Below are positions 24,160 to 33,825 of a stretch of DNA of 64,000 bases, in pieces. This stretch comes from Tetraselmis striata (Eukaryota; Chlorophyta; Chlorodendrophyceae; Chlorodendrales; Chlorodendraceae), in assembly GCA_006384855.1 (NCBI GenBank), contig VCJN01000570.1, positions 1 to 64,000 on the forward strand. Reading direction: 5' to 3'. Each line of letters starts with the position of its first letter. Position 1 is the first letter of the stretch. A program made the translations under genes and the position numbers. Under the pieces are notes generated by a model. That model did no database searches. It worked only from the letters and a program-made list of their open reading frames with translations, and had not been told where the DNA came from.

Positions 24160-25529
24160 GGTGTGAATTACAAAAAGGCCTCTTACAAATCCACCTATAC
24201 CGCTAAAACATTAACACAGCGAGTACAGGTAGTGTTGATCTTCCATACCGGGTGCGGGGTTAGCGGTGCGGGGGCTTGGCAGGTAAGTGCCTTTGTACTT
24301 ACCTGCTTACTTCAAGGAACTGCGCCTTGCCCGCAAAGGACGCCAGCTGCCGAGCTGGGAGCCAGCGCTTGTTGGAGGCTGCGCGGCCAAGGAGAGAGCG
24401 GGCGGCCTTGGCTAGCGCGATGAGCTTCTCCTCGGGGGCGCGGAACTCGCCGCGCTTCAGGTCGATGATCAGGCCCAGGTGAGGGCCGACATGGGTGGGC
24501 TCCCAGACTCCCTTGTTGGGGTTGCGCAGCAGGCCCAGGCGGTCCAGCACGGTGTTTCGCCTAATGTCCGAACGATATAACGTGAACTATCACGTTCGTT
24601 CGCCACATCCGCGAAAGATGCCTTTGATCTTCCAATTGGTCTTGCAGACGCTATCCCTGCAACAATTATCCGCCGCGCCTTGCCCTGCCCGTCACCCGCC
24701 TGGCGTCTCGCGGATCGACCCCCCCTTCCCCCCCCCCCCTTGCTTGCTGGGTGTCCTTGGAGACCTCTTCACGCTGCGGCCGTTATTCTTGGAGCTTCGC
24801 GCCTGCGACCGACCTGCGACGGACCGCGCCCGCCCCTGGGTTTCTGCGCGCGCCCGTTTTCTCCTGCGGCTCCCAGGTGCGCTGCCAGCCGCCCCTTTGG
24901 CCCGGCGACCCCCTTGCCAACCTCGCCGTGCTTGGTACGTGCACGGCGAGCCCCTTCTGCGCTCCTGGCGCCTGCCGGGCTGCTGGTGGCGCAGCACGTC
25001 CAGGCCCCAGCCCCTGGGGGCGCCCCGGCCCGTAGCACATTCCGCCTAGCGCGCCGCGGGGCGGCCGCCCCCGTGCGGACATGTACCCGTACCTGTGCCC
25101 GTACAACACGCCCCGCCTGGCGGCGCGTCATCGTCATGGTCGCCGTTTTCAGTACCAGTACCTGTACTTTTAGCAGTAGGTGGAACTCGCATTACTCGAA
25201 TGGGCCGACGCCCAAACGGGTAGGGCGGACCTTTCGTGGTCAGTGCCGGGTATTTTGATGGCAGTGTTTTAGACGGTGATCCAACAGTGTTGGAAATTCC
25301 GTCACTGGCCTCCAATTAGTATTGCGAAATGCTTCGGCAATTTGCTTGATGACTATAACGGAGCGTCGCCTACCCAGGGCTTTCCGTAACTGGATTGCTG
25401 CCTAAACGGCCGTCGTAGAGACGCTGCAAGGGTTTCACTGGTGCCAGTCCTGTCCCGGGGGCGAAAAAAACAAAAGGTGGATTTTTTACTGCCCTTTCTG
25501 TAATTCACACCAGTTTTGTAATTCACACC
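24160..25529. repeat. Candidate repeat unit bounded by inverted GGTGTGAATTAC ends
   Basis: The left end reads GGTGTGAATTACAAAAAGGC (24160-24179). The right end reads CTTTCTGTAATTCACACC (about 25494-25511), with a second copy TTTTGTAATTCACACC at 25514-25529. The ends are inverted relative to each other, as at the termini of a transposable element. The interior contains a DIRS-like fossil and a GC-rich block with a C run (about 24720-24740). I see no convincing target-site duplication, so unit identity is tentative. Confidence 0.45.
24299..24550 (-). mobile_element. Fragment of a DIRS-like retroelement reverse transcriptase (fossil)
   Basis: The minus strand encodes about 80 residues with HLGL-like (GPHLGLIIDL), RWLPARQLASFAGKAQ and related blocks typical of the part just after the RT core of DIRS-like tyrosine-recombinase retrotransposons. 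Only this piece is present; it looks broken and old. No ends or recombinase part are recognised. Confidence 0.45.
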
Positions 25530-25738
25530 AATACCTGTAGTGACATCGCGCGATCCCGCGCGTAGTGGTGTGGATTTATACAAAAGCGCAAGCAAGAGAC
25601 TACCGCCAAGTACAACGTGACGGGCAACTTGGGCTTCAATAAAGGTGCATGAAGCCCACGCGAGAATGGGCGCCGCCTCCGTCTTCATGTCTTGAGACTT
25701 GTGGAGTTAGCGGTGGAATCCATACCGCTGCGCGCGGG

Positions 25739-26205
25739 GAGTCATCACCGTGAAGTGCGGACCGACAGGCGAAGATAGGTGCCGTGAAGCTGCCTCGAAC
25801 GGTGCCGCGGGTGACTCAGGGATGCGCGCCGGCGGTGGTGTGGCTGCGGGGTTGGGCAGGGGAGCGGGTGTGGTTGGGGAAAGGGGGGCGGAGGGGTGCG
25901 GCTTGGACCATGGCGGGCGGCGCGCACGCGGAGTCATCACCGTGAAGTGCGGACCGACATGCGAAGATAGGTGTTGTGAAGCTGCCTGGGACGGTGCCGC
26001 GGGTGATTCGGGGATGCGCGCCGGCGGTGGTGTGGCTTCGGCGTTTGGGCAGGGGAGCGGGTGTGGTTGGGGAAAGGGGTGCGGCTTGGACCATGGCGGG
26101 CGGTGCGCATGCGGAGTCATCACCGTGAAGTGCGGACCGACGGGCGAAGATAGGTGTTGTGAAGCTGCCTCGGACGGTGCCGCGGGTGACTTGGGGATGG
26201 GACTG
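25739..26205. repeat. Three-copy tandem repeat, period about 185-192 bases
   Basis: GAGTCATCACCGTGAAGTGC starts copies at 25739, 25931 and 26114. Each continues with GGACCGAC, CGAAGATAGGTG, GTGAAGCTGCC and a G-rich TGTGGTTGGGG block. The array is open on the minus strand as a Pro/Ser/His repeat frame (about 180 residues), but the codons follow the DNA repeat and no protein family is evident. Confidence 0.85.
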
Positions 26206-26630
26206 GTACTGGTACTTCGATCAGTCCTCGTACCTCGTACCGGCACCGCCGCCAATAATGCTAACGACTACTAGCCTTCGTACTCGTACGGGTGCCCATT
26301 ATTTGGCAGCCCCCGTCCTTATTTGAGTACCAGTAGTACTCGCCCTTATACCGGTACCCCTACGGCCGTTGGTGCTCCCTAGTGCCGCTGGTACTAGTGT
26401 TGGTACCCGTACACCAGACGGCGCTCGCTTGGTTTCTCGTTCCGGTGGCAGAGTCTATGGGCCTTCCCCCCGCGGTCTCCACCCCCTTCGAGTCGTCAAA
26501 CCATAGCCAACCAACGTAGCCAACCATTGCTGACCACCGACCCTTGGTCGTCACTGCGATGCCCCCATTGCCCTCGAGCCCTCCTCCCGAGACCCCGCCT
26601 GCCCGGTGTTGCTATCACAAGGTGCTGGGC
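26206..26630. other. Spacer before the LINE inverted repeat
   Basis: Runs of GGTAC/GTACC-like short units (for example near 26340-26410) are the only pattern. No gene was recognised. Confidence 0.35.
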
Positions 26631-28588
26631 CGAGCCATCCTTCGACCCTCCATTGCGTCAGGTGTGCTCAGCCCTATCCACACGTGAATGATTTGCGGGC
26701 ACACATGACCTCCTCGCCGGCATGTTCAGCCGCCCGGCCGGCCGACGGATGTCCAGTTCGTGACGCAGATCGGCATTTGATGTCGGCGTGCCAGCGCTGC
26801 AGCTTGTGGTTCCATGCTTCCGGCCTTGGTCGGCACCTTCGGTCCCGTGCGGCGGGGCGGCCCAGCCGGCTTCCGTCCTTCTCCCTCGCTCCGGGGGTGG
26901 GCCGCATACCGCGGCGGGTTTGGGCGACATGCCTCCGGCGGCGCGCCAGTGTTTCGATCGTGGTGCCCGCGGCGGCGCCTCGCAACTTAATTTCTTTGAG
27001 TCGACTCTCATGTCCTTCCGGTATGCTACTTGCGCTTATTTATGAATGCCCTAAGTCCGTGGTTGCCTTGGTCAAACCCCACCATGACGCCGCCCTTACC
27101 TACGCTCTCTTGTTCAAGGGCCGCGCGAGCCAATCTGAGGCTGCCCATGATGCGTGGAGTGCCTACCTCTTGTTCTTCAGGTTGATATTGTGGCCCATGG
27201 CATACTCCTCGCCGGGGTCTTTACACCCCGACCCGGTGGCGGACTACCGCAACAACCGTTTATCGCATTGGGAGCGTGGCGACCTAGACACGTTGTTCGC
27301 CCTCGCGCGTTTGCATGCATCTGCTCGGGCTACTCCTCATGAATACGTGGCTCCGGCGTCGGCCAATTGTGGGGACCCACCGCCGGTTACCAAACGCCAA
27401 GCTGCTCGGGCCTCGGCCTTGGCTGCGGTGGGCGAGTACAGCTGCGCAGCTGCCGCCCTTCACTCGGTCCCGCTCGCGCCCGCTGGTCCGCGGCTTCACG
27501 ACGAGCTCCTCCGGTTGCATCCCCAGACCCAGTAACATGTTCCTTGCGCGCTCCCGGATCCATTCTCGTTGGACCGCCTCACTTTCCCCGAGTCTTCGGT
27601 GGACGTTTGCGAGGTGTTGTCCAGCAGCCCCAATGGTTCTGCCCCATTCCTCGATGGCATCCGCTTTGAGGCTCTCCGTGCCCTCTGCTCGCGCTCCCAC
27701 CTCCGTGGCATAGATGAGGCCATCGCGAATCCGGAGGTCCCTGCTAGCGTCGCCCATTTCCTTTCCTCCGCTACCTTGGTACCCCTATATAAGCTCACGC
27801 CGGCGGAGCGCAATGCGTTGGAACTTAGTGCTGGAGACGTGAAGGGGTCCGTTCGGCCCATTGGCATCGGCATCGTGCTCTTCATGTACGCTATGCGCAT
27901 CCTCTTGCGCGCTCATGGCGAACCCATCGCCCAATGGCTTGCCGCCCGCGGCCAGTTCGGTTTTGGCGTTAATGGTGGCGTGGAATTAGTTCAATTCCTT
28001 GTGCGATCTCTCCTAGACTCGGATCCATCCCTTCTCTTGGTGCAGCTTGACGCCGAGAATGCGTTCAATTCTTTCTACTATTCCGAAATGGTTCGCACAC
28101 TCCTCGAGGACCCTGTTTGGCAGCCTCTATTGCGTCCGGCGATCATGCTTTTGGTCAAGAGTCCAATCTGTACGTTTTCGACGGCTCCCAACCCAGTCCC
28201 TCTGTCCGGATTCTAAGCCGTGGAGGGGTCCGCCAGGGTTGCGTCCTCGGCCCCATCCTGTTCGCTAGCGCCGCTGCCCGAGTGTATGCTTGCATTGCCG
28301 CGGCTGCCCCCACTCACTCAGTGTTGGCAGCCTTCTCTAACGACGCCAATCTGGTCGGCACTGGTGACGGACTTGCGCTTGTTACGTGGGTGGCCCCGTC
28401 CGCTTTTGCCGCCGTTGGGTTAAGCGTCACCATTCGCAAACGACAGGCGTATTGTGAGCTTGGCTCTTCGTCCCCGTTCGGCGCCCTTCCTTATGGGCAT
28501 TTGTTGCATGGTGTTGCAGCCTCCTCGTCCGGAATCAAGGTGCTTGGTGCCCCTGTGGGCTCGGCCACTTTTGCCCGGATCCTGTTGG
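26631..28588 (+). mobile_element. LINE copy, left arm of a giant inverted repeat (3'-truncated, dead)
   Basis: This copy of the LINE at 17591-20675 includes the 5' part missing there. It starts with cysteine/histidine fingers (CVRCAQPYPHVNDLRAHM and CQRCSLWFHASGLGRH), as in R2-like elements, then a linker and the RT. It stops inside the RT/thumb region at 28588, so it has no nuclease. The frame carries a stop (CAG TAA near 27531), a one-base loss in CATGCTTTTGG near 28147, and FSND in place of FSDD at the catalytic box, so it cannot work. A four-base TTTA near 27028 is absent from the right arm. Confidence 0.85.
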
Positions 28589-31069
28589 GCGCCAACGTTG
28601 GGGTGGCCAAAGCCTGGTGAATCGAGGACGCCCCAACAAGGTAGAGGCTATGAGGGTTGGATACGCCTGGCGGCCTGGAAAGGAACGCGCCGGTGTCGCT
28701 TAGGGTATGTAGCGTGTTGAGCACGGAGGAAAGTCACAGCTTGGCCAACCACAAGGGCGGCAGCGTCGATGTGGGAGGCAGCTACAATAACCACATTATC
28801 GCCGATACCGAAGCCCCCAAATTGGACCGGGAGGGACAGTTCCGTGCTCATGGAGGGCGTATCCAAGAGGTGGGGGCTAACAACCCAAATGACGGCGAGC
28901 GCTGAAAAGGCGTCGCCGTCTGCATCTTCAAGGAAGGACGTAATAGTACCGTCATACCCCTCGGAGCGACAAAAGCCCCGAGGCGTGGAGCGGAGGTGGT
29001 GGCCGAAACGACGGCCGCAAACTTGCAGCAAACGAGTAGTAGTGTGGGAGTGGAAGTGGTCGGCCAAACCAATAAGCCGGGAGCCAAATTGGTGAATTTT
29101 TTGTGACCGATTTGTCCAACAGGATCCGGGCAAAAGTGGCCGAGCCCACAGGGGCACCAAGCACCTTGATTCCGGACGAGGAGGCTGCAACACCATGCAA
29201 CAAATGCCCATAAGGAAGGGCGCCGAACGGGGACGAAGAGCCAAGCTCACAATACGCCTGTCGTTTGCGAATGGTGACGCTTAACCCAACGGCGGCAAAA
29301 GCGGACGGGGCCACCCACGTAACAAGCGCAAGTCCGTCACCAGTGCCGACCAGATTGGCGTCGTTAGAGAAGGCTGCCAACACTGAGTGAGTGGGGGCAG
29401 CCGCGGCAATGCAATCATACACTCGGGCAGCGGCGCTAGCGAACAGGATGGGGCCGAGGACGCAACCCTGGCGGACCCCTCCACGGCTTAGAATCCGGAC
29501 AGAGGGACTGGGTTGGGAGCCGTCGAAAACGTACATATTGGACTCTTGACCAAAAGCATGATCGCCGGACGCAATAGAGGCTGCCAAACAGGGTCCTCGA
29601 GGAGTGTGCGAACCATTTCGGAATAGTAGAAAGAATTGAACGCATTCTCGGCGTCAAGCTGCACCAAAAGAAGGGATGGATCCGAGTCTAGGAGAGATCG
29701 CACAAGGAATTGAACTAATTCCACGCCACCATTAACGCCAAAACCGAACTGGCCGCGGGCGGCAAGCCATTGGGCGATGGGTTCGCCATGAGCGCGCAAG
29801 AGGATGCGCATAGCGTACATGAAGAGCACGATGCCGATGCCAATGGGCCGAACGGACCCCTTCACGTCTCCAGCACTAAGTTCCAACGCATTGCGCTCCG
29901 CCGGCGTGAGCTTATATAGGGGTACCGAGGTAGCGGAGGAAAGGAAATGGGCGACGCTAGCAGGGACCTCCGGATTCGCGATGGCCTCATCTATGCCACG
30001 GAGGTGGGAGCGCGAGCAGAGGGCACGGAGAGCCTCAAAGCGGATGCCATCGAGGAATGGGGCAGAACCATTGGGGCTGTTGGACAACACCTCGCAAACG
30101 TCCACCGAAGACTCGGGGAAAGTGAGGCGGTCCAACGAGAACGGATCCGGGAGCGCGCAAGGAACATGTTACTGGGTCTGGGGATGCAACCGGAGGAGCT
30201 CGTCGTGAAGCCGCGGACCAGCGGGCGCGAGCGGGACCGAGTGAAGGGCGGCAGCTGCGCAGCTGTACTCGCCCACCGCAGCCAAGGCCGAGGCCCGAGC
30301 AGCTTGGCGTTTGGTAACCGGCGGTGGGTCCCCACAATTGGCCGACGCCGGAGCCACGTATTCATGAGGAGTAGCCCGAGCAGATGCATGCAAACGCGCG
30401 AGGGCGAACAACATGTCTAGGTCGCCACGCTCCCAATGCGATAAACGGTTGTTGCGGTAGTCCGCCACCGGGTCGGGGTGTAAAGACCCCGGCGAGGAGT
30501 ATGCCATGGGCCGCAATATCAACCTGAAGAACAAGAGGTAGGCACTCCACGCATCATGGGCAGCCTCAGATTGGCTCGCGCGGCCCTTGAACAAGAGAGC
30601 GTAGGTAAGGGCGGCGTCATGGTGGGGTTTGACCAAGGCAACCACGGACTTAGGGCATTCATAAGCGCAAGTAGCATACCGGAAGGACATGAGAGTCGAC
30701 TCAAAGAAATTAAGTTGCGAGGCGCCGCCGCGGGCACCACGATCGAAACACTGGCGCGCCGCCGGAGGCATGTCGCCCAAACCCGCCGCGGTGTGCGGCC
30801 CACCCCCGGAGCGAGGGAGAAGGACGGAAGCCGGCTGGGCCGCCCCGCCGCACGGGACCGAAGGTGCCGACCAAGGCCGGAAGCATGGAACCACAAGCTG
30901 CAGCGCTGGCACGCCGACATCAAATGCCGATCTGCGTCACGAACTGGACATCCGTCGGCCGGCCGGGCGGCTGAACATGCCGGCGAGGAGGTCATGTGTG
31001 CCCGCAAATCATTCACGTGTGGATAGGGCTGAGCACACCTGACGCAATGGAGGGTCGAAGGATGGCTCG
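28589..31069 (-). mobile_element. LINE copy, right arm of a giant inverted repeat (3'-truncated, dead)
   Basis: Reverse-complement partner of the left arm. Positions pair as roughly i with 57704 minus i near the centre and 57700 minus i at the outer ends. The copy extends about 527 bases further 3' in element terms (28589-29115), which forms the spacer between the arms. It shares with the left arm the early stop, the one-base loss and the FSND substitution, but differs at around ten other places I noticed. It too ends before the nuclease domain. Zinc fingers lie near 31010-30850 on the minus strand. Confidence 0.85.
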
Positions 31070-31430
31070 GCACATCACCCTCCATAGCCATTGCGAGGAC
31101 AGCCATTGCGAGGATAGCCATGAAATAGCGTGCACATGGTGTGCTAGGGCCAATGCGACGGCGCGCGCGTCGCATGGCATGCGGCCCTATTATTGTAACA
31201 AGTGTTGCACGGCCGGGTTGTGAACGGTTTGAGCGCATGGCACGCCGACATTTGCACATAAAGAACCGTGTTTTTTCTCCAATGGTCGCCGAGATACATG
31301 TGTTGGCCACCTACCCCATGCCGCGCGGCGCCTAGTTTGGAGTCTATGGTCAGCTAGCGGGCTGCATGCGACATTCACGAACAGCTGTTCGCCATGCAAG
31401 AAGCAATAATACTGCAATCACATTTTAATT
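31070..31430. other. Flank of the LINE inverted repeat
   Basis: Tandem TAGCCATTGCGAGGA units (about 31084-31122) directly abut the LINE arm and let the zinc-finger frame run on upstream. The remainder has no recognisable feature. Confidence 0.4.
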
Positions 31431-31549
31431 CATAACATTTCGGTGTTTTATCAGATTGGGTTGAGAATTAATGCGATGGAAAGCCCGTGACCTGCGCTTT
31501 TCAACGCACTAATTTACAGCCCAATCTAATACAACGCCGGAATGTTATG
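31431..31549. repeat. Foldback (MITE-like) element
   Basis: CATAACATTTCGGTGTT at the left is mirrored by AACGCCGGAATGTTATG at the right. The arms (about 50 bases) pair along most of their length, for example AGATTGGGTTGAGAATTAAT with ATTTACAGCCCAATCT. With about 119 bases in total and almost no loop, this is a classic palindromic miniature element. Confidence 0.7.
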
Positions 31550-31562
31550 GCATGTCAAAGTT

Positions 31563-31587
31563 ACCCCCCCCCCCCCCCCCCCCCCCC
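31563..31587 (+). repeat. C homopolymer
   Basis: A run of about 23 C follows directly after the foldback element. It is one of the longest homopolymers outside a gene model here. Confidence 0.9.
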
Positions 31588-33825
31588 TTGTTGTGGTATC
31601 CCAGCCAGCCCACTCACTGTGGGTGGGCGCGCATGACGGGGCATGTAATGTGCCGTTCCACGCAAACTCCCAGGCGTAAGGACCTTTTGGATATGTCTCC
31701 ATGTCGCGCGGATCCCGTCATCATTTTGGCTTTTCCACTTGGATGATGGGTCACGTGTGTTTAACTATGCGCGCAGACTTGTGCAACGGTGGCGACATTG
31801 TTATCGAGGGGGCCAGCCCGCGCTTAGCCTACGGTGCGGGCAATATAAGCATGCACCTATGGAATCGAAGGCACTTTACGTATGCTACTTTCACCCAGCG
31901 AGGCGCGGCCAACGGCGCTTATCTTGCAGCTTGGGAAATTGTGGGATGTTTGGCCCCATGCATCACGACGACGGCATTAATTATCGAACACTCTCATTGA
32001 AATGCCATGCATTGCATTGGTTAGTAGCGAGCATGGATTGGGCTCAGCAAGCTCGGTCGTCTTACAACGCATGCATACGTCCACCTACCGCTGGCAGCGC
32101 GCGGGTATATGCCGGATGGTAGCTACGCCGCCAAAAAGTTGCCCCCTATTCATCTCCCGTTTTTTCTGTGGTTTTAGCCATGTGCCACACGATGCCATCG
32201 CCGAAGAACAATTCTGAAAGTGCGATAACTGCCAGGAGAAACGGCTGCTTCATTGGCGTAGGAGGCTTGCATACACTGGATTACAAGGCTCCATGGCCTC
32301 GTGGCCCCATGGCTTGGGCACCAAGGCAAGGATACCCGCGGATTTCTATGTGCAATGACTTAATATGTGGACTGGTGTAATAAGTATACATGGATACTGC
32401 ATCATGATGTAAGTTGCAACGTGTGGTATTACTTAGTTATAGCGCCCGCCCGCTTGTGCCTACTAGCTTCAGCATCACTTGCTGACTGCTTTGTTGTCCC
32501 GTGAGGGCGAAAGGAAAGTATAAACAGACGCGCTCCCTCGCCTAGTCCGCGCGGCGCCCGCCTCCAGCGAGGTTCCCCTACCTCTTGGAATGAGCGGAGG
32601 AAAAGGAGGACCGCGTCCGAAATCGCCTGGACTACGAGAGAATCGATACCGGTTGCAATACGGTTTTATGACGGATTTTTAGGCGTCCTCCGTCCGTCCG
32701 TCCGTCCGTCCTCCGTCATACCCGCTTCGTGTATGAACCGTCATATGTTCGATTTTCGCCCGTTTGATTTCACGGTACTGGTACGAGTACGGTAAAGTTC
32801 TAAATGGATGCGCGTGTATTCTAGCCCAGGCACGCATATATCCGTCTGATACGCCAAAATAACGCGGTACCGCAGCGCGTTATTACTGCTGAATCATCAA
32901 GCGAGACTTGCCCTCTTTATTTATACAGCGACTATTCATGTAAGGTAGTCCAAGTATATCCTGTAAAATGATGCTGTAAAAAGGGGTCGTCGCGGTGCGG
33001 GGGCAGTCCGCCGACCCGGGGCCCGGCGTCCGTCGACGGACGGACGACGGTCGAACGACGGCGTCCGGCGTCCGGTGCCGGTACAGGGGGCGGGCATGGC
33101 GATTCGCGCCGTGCCCGCCCCGTAGACCTGACAACCGGCCCGACCTGCGCGGCCTCGTGCGGGATGCGGGCCGCCTGTAGGCGGCTTGTACTGTATTGCT
33201 GATCTTGTAGTGCTGCTTTTTGGGGGGGGGGGGGGGGGGGGGGGGGGAACACAACTTCTAGCGGTGGGTTGGGTACTGGCCTTTTTGTAATGCACACCAG
33301 TAGTCAGCGGCCCGCTTTTACGCGGCATGCAGATTTAATCTGTTTCATTTACAAAAAAATAATACTTCTCTTAAAAAATAAAATTACTGACAAATCTAAC
33401 GCTAAAAGCAGTATTACCCGGAAACAACAGTATTACAAGATCAACACTACAAGCCGGCTAAAATTGGCCCGCATCCCGCACCAGGCTCAACCCAAGAGGT
33501 AGGGGCACCTCCACAAATCCCCGGCGCGAAGCGCCGCTTAGTACAGGTACAGGTAGTCGAGAAAAAGCATGGTCGGGCTCCGAAACCATTCCCCCAACTC
33601 AGATCGCCGCGTGGCGCCGCCGCCCGATGAAGCTCCGACATTTGGGCGGCTCTACGGCGTGCTGCGACGAGGTTCCAAACCTACCCATTATTCGCGCCTT
33701 CCGTTTCGCGGCGAGTCGGCTCACGAAGGATTGGCAAGTGAAAAGCGATCCAACCTGCCAAAGCAAGCAGTGGCGCGTTTGTGATACACATCAGACGAGC
33801 GAGCCTTGCCGTACAAGGTCCCGTG
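31588..33825. other. Gene-free spacer upstream of the methyltransferase gene
   Basis: It holds a CCGT tetranucleotide run (about 32691-32710), a G run (about 33222-33247) and a GTAATGCACACC motif (33279-33298). Open frames here follow the homopolymers. No gene or RNA is recognised; the promoter of the gene at 33826 should lie at the right end. Confidence 0.4.
33279..33298 (+). repeat. Recurrent GTAAT(T/G)CACACC motif, another copy
   Basis: GGCCTTTTTGTAATGCACAC matches the sites at 12674 and 25491 with one change. It lies shortly after a long G run. Confidence 0.5.

Noticed and set aside
25739-26205. CRISPR-like array
   Set aside because: There are only three long units of about 190 bases with similar, not unique, interior sequence, in eukaryotic DNA; it is a minisatellite-type repeat.
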